A stretch of DNA of 64,000 nucleotides. Origin: CALKJU01 sp046349355. GTDB taxonomy: Bacteria; Pseudomonadota; Alphaproteobacteria; Geminicoccales; Geminicoccaceae. Under the pieces are notes generated by a model. The model was not told where the DNA came from. It ran no database searches and saw only the letters and a program-made list of their open reading frames with translations. The DNA is taken from contig JAXMCM010000018.1 in NCBI GenBank assembly GCA_046349355.1, positions 124,001 to 188,000 of the forward strand. The letters are read 5' to 3'. Positions within the stretch are counted from its first letter, which is position 1; every line of letters starts with the position of its first letter. The translations under genes and the position numbers were made by a program. Shown piece by piece: positions 1 through 7,573 of this stretch.

Positions 1-1449
1 CAGGGTGTCGTTGCCATTGCCACCGTCGAGCGTGTCGGTGCCGGTGATGCCGTTCAGGGTGTCGTTGTCATTGCCACCGCGGACGGTGTCGTCGCCATTG
101 CCACCGAACAGGAGGTCATTGCCGTTGCGTCCCTCGACCAGATCGAGGTCGTCGCCCGCATAGAGGTCGTCGTCGCCGTTACCCCCATCGAGATTGTCGT
201 TGCCGCCCTTTGCGTCGAGCGTGTCGCGCCCGTCCTTGCCCTCGAGGACGTCATCACCCTTCTCGCCGCGGAGGATGTCGTTGCCGTTGCCACCATCCAT
301 GCTGTCGGCACCGTCGCCGCCCCGCATGGAATCGTTGTCGTTGCCGCCCAGCAGGGTGTCGGAACCGTCGCCGCCGGCGATCCGGTCGTCGGCATTGCCG
401 CCCTCGAGCAGGGCGGCCTGGGTGCCGCCGGAGAGGCTGTCGGCGAACGTCGTGCCGCGCACGCTCTCGATCGACGCCAGCGAAAGCGTGCCACCGTTGC
501 CGTTGCCGCCGCTGCCGAGCTGCAAGTTGACGATGACGCCGGCCAGCGTGGTGCCGAACTCGAGGCGATCGAAGCCGCCACGGCCGTTGATGCTGTCGCT
601 GCCGGCCCGCGGACGAAACAGGTCGTCGCCGGTACCGCCCTCGAGCACGTCGGCGAGGTCCGTACCCTCGACCTGCTCGATGCCGAACAGGCGGTCGGTC
701 AGTCCCCAGCTGTCCGTCGCCGTCCCCGCCTGCAGGTCGACCCGCACGCCGGAGGTGCCGCCGTCGCCGCTGTAGTTGACGCGATCGGTACCGCCGCGGC
801 CGTCGATGGTGTCCGCGCCACCCCGGCCGACGAACTCCTCGAAGTCGCCGGTAGCACCGCGCAGCACATCGTTGAAGTCCGACCCCTGCAGCTCCTCGAT
901 GCTGATCAGCTGGTCGGTGCCGCCGGTGCCGCTGGCCGTGCCGGCCGCCAGGTCGGCGACGACGCCGCCGCCGGTGTCGGTGAACCTGGCGGCGTCGCTG
1001 CCATTGCCGCCATCGAGGGTATCCGCACCGTTGCCGCCGTCGAGCTGATCGTCGCCCTCGCGACCGACGATGGTGTCGTTGCCGTTGCCCGCCCTGGCGC
1101 GCTCGTCGCCATCGCCCAGCCGCAGGATGTCGCCGAAATCGGAGCCGCGAACGATCTCGATCGAGACCAGGCGGTCGGTCGAGCTGCCATGCTTGCCGGT
1201 CCCGGCGCGCAGGTCGACCTGAACCGCGCCGAACGCCTCGTCGTAGGTGACCTCGTCGTTGCCGTTTCCACCATCGATCACGTCGTTGTCGGCGCCGCCG
1301 CGCAACCTGTCGTTGCCCTCGCCGCCGTACATGGCGTCAGCACCGCCACCGCCGCTCAGCGAGTCCTGGCCCTCGAATCCGCGCAGCGTGTCGGCCGGGC
1401 CGAGGCCGACCAGCGTATCGTTCGCGGATGTTCCGTTGATGATAGCCAT
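1..1449 (-). CDS. RTX (haemolysin-type calcium-binding) repeat protein, C-terminus cut by window edge
   Basis: Reading leftwards from an ATG at 1447-1449, the frame is open to the window edge (483 codons, no stop). It begins MAIINGTSANDTL and runs through many GGxGxDxL nonapeptides, the Ca2+-binding beta-roll of RTX proteins. These are interleaved with longer less repetitive spacers. A GAGGAGG ribosome site lies just upstream of the ATG. Such proteins normally leave the cell through a type I secretion system with a C-terminal signal, which lies outside the window here. No enzymatic domain is visible in the part seen, so the function is unknown; adhesin or surface-layer roles are only possibilities. 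Confidence 0.85.
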   Translation of the reverse strand, partial: MAIINGTSANDTLVGLGPADTLRGFEGQDSLSGGGGADAMYGGEGNDRLRGGADNDVIDGGNGNDEVTYDEAFGAVQVDLRAGTGKHGSSTDRLVSIEIVRGSDFGDILRLGDGDERARAGNGNDTIVGREGDDQLDGGNGADTLDGGNGSDAARFTDTGGGVVADLAAGTASGTGGTDQLISIEELQGSDFNDVLRGATGDFEEFVGRGGADTIDGRGGTDRVNYSGDGGTSGVRVDLQAGTATDSWGLTDRLFGIEQVEGTDLADVLEGGTGDDLFRPRAGSDSINGRGGFDRLEFGTTLAGVIVNLQLGSGGNGNGGTLSLASIESVRGTTFADSLSGGTQAALLEGGNADDRIAGGDGSDTLLGGNDNDSMRGGDGADSMDGGNGNDILRGEKGDDVLEGKDGRDTLDAKGGNDNLDGGNGDDDLYAGDDLDLVEGRNGNDLLFGGNGDDTVRGGNDNDTLNGITGTDTLDGGNGNDTL

Positions 1450-1618
1450 CGGGCCTCCTCGCCGCTTGGCAGGCTGCCGCAGGCGGCCGCGGCAGGTTGT
1501 TTGGTTGACTGACGCCCGCCATAGGCGAATCTTCCGGGATACGCCATCCGTGTCGTCGAAAACCGCTGCCAAGCCGAATTGGTCGGACGTGAAACCTACG
1601 TCACGGAACGCCGGCCCT

Positions 1619-2458
1619 CTACGACAGCTTCAATGCCATCACCCCGGCGGCGACGAGCACGGCCGAGGCGACCCGTCGGCCGCCGAAGGGTTCGCCGAGC
1701 AGGCGTGTGCCGATGACGGCGGCGAGCACCACGCTGGTTTCCCGCAGCGCCGAGACCAGGCCCATCGGTGTCGTCGCCATCGCCCAGACGACGAGGCCGT
1801 AGGCCAGCATCGACAGGGCGCCGCCGAGCACGGCCGGACGCACGCCACGGGCGAGATCGCGGCGCAGGCTGCGCCGGCGGAGCCACAGCACGGCCAGGCC
1901 GAACGTCAGCCCGTCGAGAAAGAACAGCCAGACGATGTAGCCGGTAGCCCCGCCGCTGGCACGGACGCCGAGGCCGTCGCATACCGTGTACACCGCGATC
2001 GCGGCACTGCAGAGCAGTGCCGCGATGAAGGACTGCCGGCCATTGCGGTGGCCGCCGCCGATCACGACGAGAACGAGGATTCCGGCGCAGATGAGCGCGA
2101 TCGCGCTCATGCCGGCGGTGTCCAGGTGCTCCCCCGCCAGCCACAGGCCGCCGAGTGCGACCATGGGCGGAGCGGCACCGCGCGCGACCGGATAGACGAT
2201 GCTGAGGTCGCCCGTGCGGTAGGCCAGGGCCAGCGTCGTATAGTAGGCGATGTGGGTCGCGATCGAACCCAGCAGCCAGGGCCACGAGGCGGCCGCCGGG
2301 ACGCTGACGAACGGCAGCATCGGGACGGCGATCACCGTCCCGGTCAGCGCCGTGATCGCCAGGCGGAACAGCGGATCGCCGCCATGCTTGACCAGCGCAT
2401 TCCAGGTGGCATGAAGCGCTGCGGCCGCGAGGACGACCAGGAAGACGAAGGTCGTCAT
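1619..2458 (-). CDS. EamA/DMT-family transporter
   Basis: A 279-residue, almost wholly hydrophobic protein beginning MTTFVFLVVLAAAALHATWNAL. It has about ten predicted membrane segments in two similar halves, the drug/metabolite transporter (EamA) architecture. The substrate cannot be read from the sequence; family members export amino acids, nucleosides or drugs. Its ATG overlaps the paaY stop by 4 bp (ATGA), so the two are probably one translationally coupled unit, although no functional link is evident. The length is normal for the family and no damage is seen. Confidence 0.85.
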   Translation of the reverse strand: MTTFVFLVVLAAAALHATWNALVKHGGDPLFRLAITALTGTVIAVPMLPFVSVPAAASWPWLLGSIATHIAYYTTLALAYRTGDLSIVYPVARGAAPPMVALGGLWLAGEHLDTAGMSAIALICAGILVLVVIGGGHRNGRQSFIAALLCSAAIAVYTVCDGLGVRASGGATGYIVWLFFLDGLTFGLAVLWLRRRSLRRDLARGVRPAVLGGALSMLAYGLVVWAMATTPMGLVSALRETSVVLAAVIGTRLLGEPFGGRRVASAVLVAAGVMALKLS

Positions 2459-3072
2459 CGGTGGTCGAGCCGGTTCAGCTCGTGCTTCGGCCGGATCCCG
2501 TCGAGCGGCGGCGTCCGCGGCCGATCGGGCTCCGGCGCCGCCAGGGGCTCGCAGCGGCGAAGCCCGGAACGGCAGGCCCGGGCGAGTTCCTGGTAGGCCG
2601 CCGTGGCCCTCGCCTTCCAGGCCAACTCGTCCGGGGTCAGCGTCCGCGAGACGCGCGCCGGCGTGCCGAGCGCCAGGGTGCCGGGCGGCACGCTGAAACC
2701 GGCACGCACGAACGACATCGCGCCGACGAAGGCACCATCGCCGACATCGGCGCCGTCCATCACCACGGCGTTCATGCCGACCAGGGCGTTGGTCCCGATC
2801 CGGCAGCCATGCAGGATCGCGCCATGCCCGATATGCCCATCCGCCCCGACGAGGCAGTCCCGTCCGGGAAAGCTGTGCAGCACGCAGTGGTCCTGGATGT
2901 TGGCGCCTGGACCGACGACGATCCGCCCCATGTCGCCACGCAGCGAGGCACCGGGAGCCACGTAAACGCCGGCTCCGACGATGACATCGCCGATGACGAT
3001 GGCGTCGGGATGGACGAAGGCGGACGGGTCGATCGCCGGGATCAGCTCCGAGAACGCGTAGATCCCGCCCAT
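2455..3072 (-). CDS. paaY: PaaY-like gamma-carbonic-anhydrase-fold thioesterase
   Basis: A 205-residue left-handed beta-helix protein of hexapeptide repeats. The metal-site histidines expected for the gamma-carbonic-anhydrase fold are present: His66 in CVLH, His83 in IGHG and His88 in LHGC. The stretches SLRGD, GHIGHGAILHGC and ALVGMNAVVMDG are close to E. coli PaaY, and the C-terminal region also resembles PaaY (a RPK near the end). PaaY hydrolyses dead-end CoA thioesters in phenylacetate catabolism; CaiE is the alternative name. No other paa genes lie nearby, so the pathway is an inference. The ATG at 3072 was chosen because it begins the conserved MGGIYAF and follows GGACAGGG; an upstream ATG at 3159 is less likely. 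Confidence 0.8.
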   Translation of the reverse strand: MGGIYAFSELIPAIDPSAFVHPDAIVIGDVIVGAGVYVAPGASLRGDMGRIVVGPGANIQDHCVLHSFPGRDCLVGADGHIGHGAILHGCRIGTNALVGMNAVVMDGADVGDGAFVGAMSFVRAGFSVPPGTLALGTPARVSRTLTPDELAWKARATAAYQELARACRSGLRRCEPLAAPEPDRPRTPPLDGIRPKHELNRLDHR

Positions 3073-3230
3073 GCCCTGTCCGCCGGTCGCTTCCCGAAAT
3101 GGGCGCCGTGGTACCAGCATGGCTGGCCATGGTCGACGGCCGTCGGACGTGCGACCCATGCCCGCCGCACTTGGCAGGCTTGCTCGCGTAATCGCGGCCC
3201 CTCTAGGTTGCCACCCAGCAGGAGATCGCG

Positions 3231-3536
3231 ATGGTCCTCAAGCTTCGTATCGCCGGACTGGCCGCCTTGCTGCTGTCCGGTTGCGCCACGCCGAATCCTC
3301 CGGCCGGCACGCCGAGCGGCGGCGCGGCGGATGACGTCTGGATGGGCGACCTGATGCGCGACGGCTTCCGGATTGAAAGCGAGACGCCGTTCCGCCAGGC
3401 CACGCCCTACGGACCCAAGACGTTCAAGTACCTGCTCGAGCGCGGCAGCGAGCGCTGGGCCTGCTACACCATGGACAGCGCGGTGGATCGCACGGCTATC
3501 ACCGACCGCCGCTGTTATCCCTACGATCCGGCCTAG
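3231..3536 (+). CDS. Small secreted lipoprotein of unknown function
   Basis: A 101-residue protein with a clear lipoprotein signal: MVLKLR, then a hydrophobic run ending in the lipobox LLSGC with Cys18 as the predicted lipidation site. The mature part is short and hydrophilic and contains two further cysteines. It is divergent from paaY and convergent with the HU gene. No family is recognised; the assignment rests on the signal sequence and clean start and stop codons. It is presumably anchored in the envelope. Confidence 0.7.
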   Translation: MVLKLRIAGLAALLLSGCATPNPPAGTPSGGAADDVWMGDLMRDGFRIESETPFRQATPYGPKTFKYLLERGSERWACYTMDSAVDRTAITDRRCYPYDPA

Positions 3537-3673
3537 CTGACGGCGCACGCCAACCCGGCACTGCGTTGACGGCGTCAGGACAAGCTGCCGTCGCGATGCC
3601 GCGACGGCAAGACCCCGACACTTCGCCGATGCCCGTGTTCCTGGTCTGGCCCGAGTACGGCACCCCGTCGGAT

Positions 3674-3708
3674 CCTGCCGGTCCGACGAGTGCTGTCGAG
3701 CCGGCAGG
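3674..3708. terminator. Candidate bidirectional terminator hairpin
   Basis: Perfect 8-bp arms CCTGCCGG/CCGGCAGG enclose a loop that itself holds a CGAC/GTCG pair. It sits between the convergent lipoprotein and HU genes, where a shared terminator is expected. There is no T-tract, so intrinsic termination is uncertain. Confidence 0.4.
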
Positions 3709-3726
3709 CCGGCCCGACCCGTTGTT

Positions 3727-4044
3727 CTACTTGCCCTTGCCCTTCTTGCCCTTGCCCTTCTTCGGGGCGGGCGAGCCGGCGGCGTCGCGCAGACGCTTGC
3801 CGACCTTGAAGCGAACCGAACGGGTGGCCGGGATCTTCAGGGTCTCGCCGGTCCGCAGGTTGCGGCCGACGCGAGCCGTGCGCTGATAGACCTCGAAACG
3901 ACCGAAACCGACCAGATTGACGGTCTCACCCTTCGCCACCGAGCCCTCGACGGCGGCCAGCGCCGCGCGCAGGATCTCGTCGACCACGGTCTTCGGATTC
4001 TTGGTGCCGTCCGCGACGACATCAACCAGATCCGCCAACAGCAT
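3727..4044 (-). CDS. HU-family nucleoid protein with lysine/glycine tail
   Basis: A 105-residue DNA-bending protein. It has the N-terminal helical part, the GFGRF turn at residues 46-50 and the DNA-gripping arm around VGRNLRTGE (about 59-67). An HU normally ends near residue 90; here a strongly basic tail of K and G residues follows (about 95-105). The start at 4044 gives MLLADLVDVV and lies 8 nt after AGGAGG. An upstream in-frame ATG exists but would add a non-HU leader. HU/IHF proteins compact and bend DNA as dimers. The tail may add nonspecific DNA contacts (inference). Confidence 0.88.
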   Translation of the reverse strand: MLLADLVDVVADGTKNPKTVVDEILRAALAAVEGSVAKGETVNLVGFGRFEVYQRTARVGRNLRTGETLKIPATRSVRFKVGKRLRDAAGSPAPKKGKGKKGKGK

Positions 4045-4087
4045 AAGCCCCTCCTGCATTGCCGGCGACACCGCGCCTAGCTGCAAA

Positions 4088-4105
4088 AAGCACGAACGAG
4101 TGCTT
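4088..4105 (-). promoter_or_regulatory. Inverted repeat in the HU gene upstream region
   Basis: AAGCAC, 6 nt, GTGCTT forms a perfect inverted repeat about 45 bp upstream of the HU start, inside a locally AT-rich stretch. The position would suit an operator or a hairpin in the 5' leader. No factor can be named. Confidence 0.35.
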
Positions 4106-4277
4106 GCAATCAATTTGTGATGCGCGACTCGTCCCTGATTTTGCGGGAGGCGTTGCAGGTTTGCGCCAGTTCACTTCTGAGGCAGAAGGACTTTCCGGCT
4201 CTCGGCGCTGTTTCCGCAAGAGGCGGTGACGGTCGCCGGCGGTCGGCTTGGCGTGAACCGCTGTAGCGCCGGACCGC

Positions 4278-5753
4278 TCACCCGATGGCATTCTCGATTG
4301 TTCGGCACAGCGTCTTGAGCACCGCGACCCTGGCCCAGCGCTTGTCCTCTGCGGACACCAGGGTCCAGCGCGCGGTCGGAGTACTGGTGCGGTCGACCAT
4401 ATCGTTCACGGCCTGTGCATACAGGTCCCACTTGTCCCGGTTACGCCAGTCCTCCGGCGTGATCTTGAACTGCTTGAATGGAATCTTCTCCCGCTCCTTG
4501 AAGCGCCGGAGCTGTTCGGCCTTGCTGATTGCCAGCCAGAACTTGGCGACGATGACGCCGTCGCGCGACAGCTCTTCCTCGAACTCGTTGATCTCGCCAT
4601 AGGCGCGCAGCCACTCGGCCTCACTGGCGAAGCCCTCGACCCGCTCGACCAGCACGCGGCCATACCAGGAACGGTCGAAGATGGCGGTGTGCCCGAGCCG
4701 CGGGATGTGGCGCCAGAAACGCCACAGATAGGGCTGGGCCCGCTCCTCGTCGGTCGGGGCCGCCACCGAGTTCACGCGGAAGCGTCGCGGGTCGAGCGCC
4801 GCCGTGACGCGGCGGATGCTGCCGCCCTTGCCCGCCGCGTCGTTGCCCTCGAACACGACGACCAGGGACCGCCCGCGGAAGGCCTTGCTCTCGGTCAGCT
4901 GCGCCAGCCGGTCCTGCCAGCGGTCGAGCTTGACCTTGTAGGCGTCGGACTCGAGCCGGCGACTGAGGTCGATGCTGTCGAGAACCGTGCGATGGTCGAG
5001 GCTCGGCACGAGCACGGCGCCGTTCGTGGCGGGCACCGGCTTGGCGGCCTCCAGGCGCCGGCGCAGGGCGTCGGCAAGCGTCCGCCCGGCCATCAGGTCG
5101 CGATACTCGCCGTCGTCGCTCGGAATGACGATCCACGGCGCGTGGCCGGTGCTGGTGCGGTTGACCACAAGCTCGGCCATCCGCCGGCCGCGGCGTCGCG
5201 ACGCGGCGTTGCCCCACTCCTCGAGCACGTGGCGGTTGAGGTTGTCGCCCTTCGCCACCTCGGCGAGCCGGCGCCGCTGCTCCTTGGCCGAGACCACCAG
5301 CAGGAACTTCAGCAGCAGCACGCCCTCGTCGGCGAGCATCTTCTCGAAGCGGTTGATGCCGGCCAGCTCCTGCTCGAGGCCGGCGCCGTCGAGATCGCCG
5401 CGCAGCACCTGCGTCAGCGGCTCGTTGTACCAGGACCCGAACACGATGCCGATGTCGCCGCGCGGCGGCAGGTCGCGCCAGTACCGCCACATCCGCGGAC
5501 GCTGCCGCTCCTCGTCGGTGGGCGCGTCATAGGCGTTGCTGCGCAGATGGCGCGGATCGAGCCATTCGTAGAGGCGCCGGATCACCGCCCCCTTGCCGGC
5601 CCCGTCCATGCCGGTGACAATGACCACGACGGCGAACTGCCGGCCCTCCGCCAGCTCGAGCTGTGCCTCGATCAGCGCCGAGCGCAGCTTCGGCTCCTCC
5701 TTCCGGTAGGCCTCCTTGCTGAGCTTGTGATCCTGCACGGCACTCTCGAACAT
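4278..5753 (-). CDS. pap: Polyphosphate:AMP phosphotransferase (two-domain PPK2 family)
   Basis: A 491-residue protein made of two PPK2 kinase domains. Walker A loops are GMDGAGKG (residues 48-55) and GNDAAGKG (303-310). The second domain keeps the DRSWY motif, whereas the first has GSWY in its place, as in family members where one half is catalytic. These enzymes phosphorylate AMP to ADP using polyphosphate in the cytoplasm. The start at 5753 (MFESAVQDHK) follows GGAGGCAGG and fits the family length. The gene is divergent from the glycosyltransferase gene. No polyphosphate kinase or exopolyphosphatase lies adjacent. Confidence 0.9.
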   Translation of the reverse strand: MFESAVQDHKLSKEAYRKEEPKLRSALIEAQLELAEGRQFAVVVIVTGMDGAGKGAVIRRLYEWLDPRHLRSNAYDAPTDEERQRPRMWRYWRDLPPRGDIGIVFGSWYNEPLTQVLRGDLDGAGLEQELAGINRFEKMLADEGVLLLKFLLVVSAKEQRRRLAEVAKGDNLNRHVLEEWGNAASRRRGRRMAELVVNRTSTGHAPWIVIPSDDGEYRDLMAGRTLADALRRRLEAAKPVPATNGAVLVPSLDHRTVLDSIDLSRRLESDAYKVKLDRWQDRLAQLTESKAFRGRSLVVVFEGNDAAGKGGSIRRVTAALDPRRFRVNSVAAPTDEERAQPYLWRFWRHIPRLGHTAIFDRSWYGRVLVERVEGFASEAEWLRAYGEINEFEEELSRDGVIVAKFWLAISKAEQLRRFKEREKIPFKQFKITPEDWRNRDKWDLYAQAVNDMVDRTSTPTARWTLVSAEDKRWARVAVLKTLCRTIENAIG

Positions 5754-5884
5754 CCGCCTGCCTCCGCCCGTGCCAGCGACGCCGCCGGGTCCGCTCCTAC
5801 TCGGCCGCTTTCGGCAACTCAGCCCCTGTGTTATTCGCATGATGCGGTTAATCGGACAGAAGGTGAACGGCCATAAAGTCCGGC

Positions 5885-7225
5885 GTGCTTCGATCCGCCG
5901 AGCTTCAGGCGTGGCGCGGTCCGGCGTGGCAGCCCGCGAGGGCGGTCACGTCGCCGACGCGCGTCCCGCGGATCGCCTTCGTCCTCGATAACCTCAAGCT
6001 TGCCGGGGTCCAGAAGACGACCGTGGCGCTGGCCGAGGCCGTCGCCCGGCGTGGCTACGAGGTCGATCTCGTGGTCCTCGAGGTCCGCGGCCCGCTCGCC
6101 GCGAAGATCACCGACCGGGTCCGCGTGGTCCCGCTCGTCGAGGGCTCGAAGCTCTGGGGCCGGCTCAATCCCCTGCTGGCCGACCCGGGTGCCTTCGCCC
6201 AGCTCCTGTTGCCGGTGCTGCTGCCGAAGCGGCCGTCGCCGTCGCTTCGCTATCTCGGCAGCCTCGTCGACTACCTGAAGGAGTCACGGCCTGACGCGCT
6301 GCTGTCGGCGACCCCGGCGCTGAACCTGATGTCGATCTGGGCGCGCGAACTGGCCAAGGTGCCGGTCCGCCTGCTCATCGGCGAGCGCTCGGCGCCGTCC
6401 GAGAAGCTCGCCAACGCGCGCAACTGGCGGCAGCGCTACCTGCCGCCGCTGATGCGCCGGACCTACCCGAAGGCCGATGTCGTCGTCGCCGTCTCCGACG
6501 CGCTGGCCGAGGACCTCGCCGAGACCGTCGGCCTGCAGCGCAGCCTGGTGAAGACCATCTACAATCCGGTGGTGGGTCCGAACCTCGCCATCGAGGCGCA
6601 GGCGGACCTCGATCACCCCTGGCTGCATCCGGGCGAGCCGCCAGTCATCCTCGGTGTCGGCAGGCTGACCGCGCAGAAGGACTTCCCGACCCTGCTGCGT
6701 GCCTTCGCCATGGTGCGTGCGCAGCGCCCGGCCCGGCTGATTATCCTCGGCGGCGGCAAGGACGACGACAAGAGCGCCGAGCGCCAGGGCTCGCTGCTGG
6801 CCATGGCGGAGGAACTGAAGATCGCGGCGGACATCGATCTGCCGGGCTTCGTCAGGAACCCCTATCCCTTCATGAAGCGCGCCTCGGTCTTCGTGCTGTC
6901 GTCGCGCTTCGAGGGGTTCGGCAATGTCCTTGTTGAGGCGCTCGCCTGCGGCTGCCAGGTCGTCAGCACCGACTGCCCGACCGGCCCGGCCGAGATCCTG
7001 GCCAACGGCCGCTACGGCCGGCTCGTCGCCATGGGCGACCTTGCCGGCATGGCGAAGGCCATCAACGACGCGCTGGATTCGCCGCTGCCGCCCAGCCTGA
7101 TGATGGCCCGCGCCGCCGAGTTCAGCGAGACGCGGGCGGTCGACGCCTACCTGAGCGCCGTGCTGGGCGGACCGAGCATGGCTGTCCCCGACGTGGTCGC
7201 TGAAGTCGAGCGGGCTGCCGTCTAG
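5885..7225 (+). CDS. Glycosyltransferase family 4
   Basis: A GT-B fold glycosyltransferase of up to 446 residues. An N-terminal acceptor half begins near residue 29 (PRIAFVLDN..AGVQKT). The nucleotide-sugar half contains ILGVGRLTAQKD (about 256-266) and the E-x7-E signature in RFEGFGNVLVE (Glu343/Glu351). It probably transfers a sugar during lipopolysaccharide or exopolysaccharide synthesis at the inner face of the membrane. The GTG at 5885 is the only obvious initiator that keeps the fold intact; its ribosome site is weak, so the start is uncertain. No other polysaccharide genes are adjacent. Confidence 0.85.
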   Translation: MLRSAELQAWRGPAWQPARAVTSPTRVPRIAFVLDNLKLAGVQKTTVALAEAVARRGYEVDLVVLEVRGPLAAKITDRVRVVPLVEGSKLWGRLNPLLADPGAFAQLLLPVLLPKRPSPSLRYLGSLVDYLKESRPDALLSATPALNLMSIWARELAKVPVRLLIGERSAPSEKLANARNWRQRYLPPLMRRTYPKADVVVAVSDALAEDLAETVGLQRSLVKTIYNPVVGPNLAIEAQADLDHPWLHPGEPPVILGVGRLTAQKDFPTLLRAFAMVRAQRPARLIILGGGKDDDKSAERQGSLLAMAEELKIAADIDLPGFVRNPYPFMKRASVFVLSSRFEGFGNVLVEALACGCQVVSTDCPTGPAEILANGRYGRLVAMGDLAGMAKAINDALDSPLPPSLMMARAAEFSETRAVDAYLSAVLGGPSMAVPDVVAEVERAAV

Positions 7226-7238
7226 CGGCCCGCGCCGT

Positions 7239-7547
7239 TCAGGGCTGGCGCGCCGACACGACCTGCAGCAGCTCCCTGGCGGCCTCCTCCAGCGCCTCGC
7301 GATGCGGCTCGTCGAGGGCGGGCCGCGCCGCCAGCGCCGCGGCCAGGTCCTTCAGCACGTCCGCCAGCAGATAGTAGTGGAGGTGGAACTCGACGGTGCG
7401 CCGCGGGCCTTCCGCATGCGCGAGCCGCAGCCCCAGCTGCTCGCCGTCCGCCGACACCCCGTAGTTCGAATGGCGGGTGAACGAGCCCATGTAGAGCTTG
7501 TCCGGCAGGTCGATGGTGACCTCGGCACGGTCGGCGATCGGCTTCAT
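7239..7547 (-). CDS. Conserved hypothetical protein (about 102 aa)
   Basis: A compact acidic protein beginning MKPIADRAEVTIDLPDKLYMG. The start at 7547 was chosen for the GGAGGG upstream; an in-frame ATG 11 codons earlier would overlap the neighbouring gene. It has beta-rich N-terminal and helical C-terminal character, with no recognisable catalytic motif, signal peptide or membrane segment. It lies 26 bp downstream of the flavoprotein gene in the same direction and is probably co-transcribed with it, so an accessory role is possible but unproven. Confidence 0.6.
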   Translation of the reverse strand: MKPIADRAEVTIDLPDKLYMGSFTRHSNYGVSADGEQLGLRLAHAEGPRRTVEFHLHYYLLADVLKDLAAALAARPALDEPHREALEEAARELLQVVSARQP

Positions 7548-7573
7548 GCTGGCCCTCCGGCTGGGTTCGTCCG

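Noticed and set aside
1..1449. Periodic short repeats resembling a CRISPR or satellite array
   Set aside because: The period is that of GGxGxD codons in an RTX coding frame on the minus strand; repeats are not identical and have no spacers. The same applies to 58650-59890.
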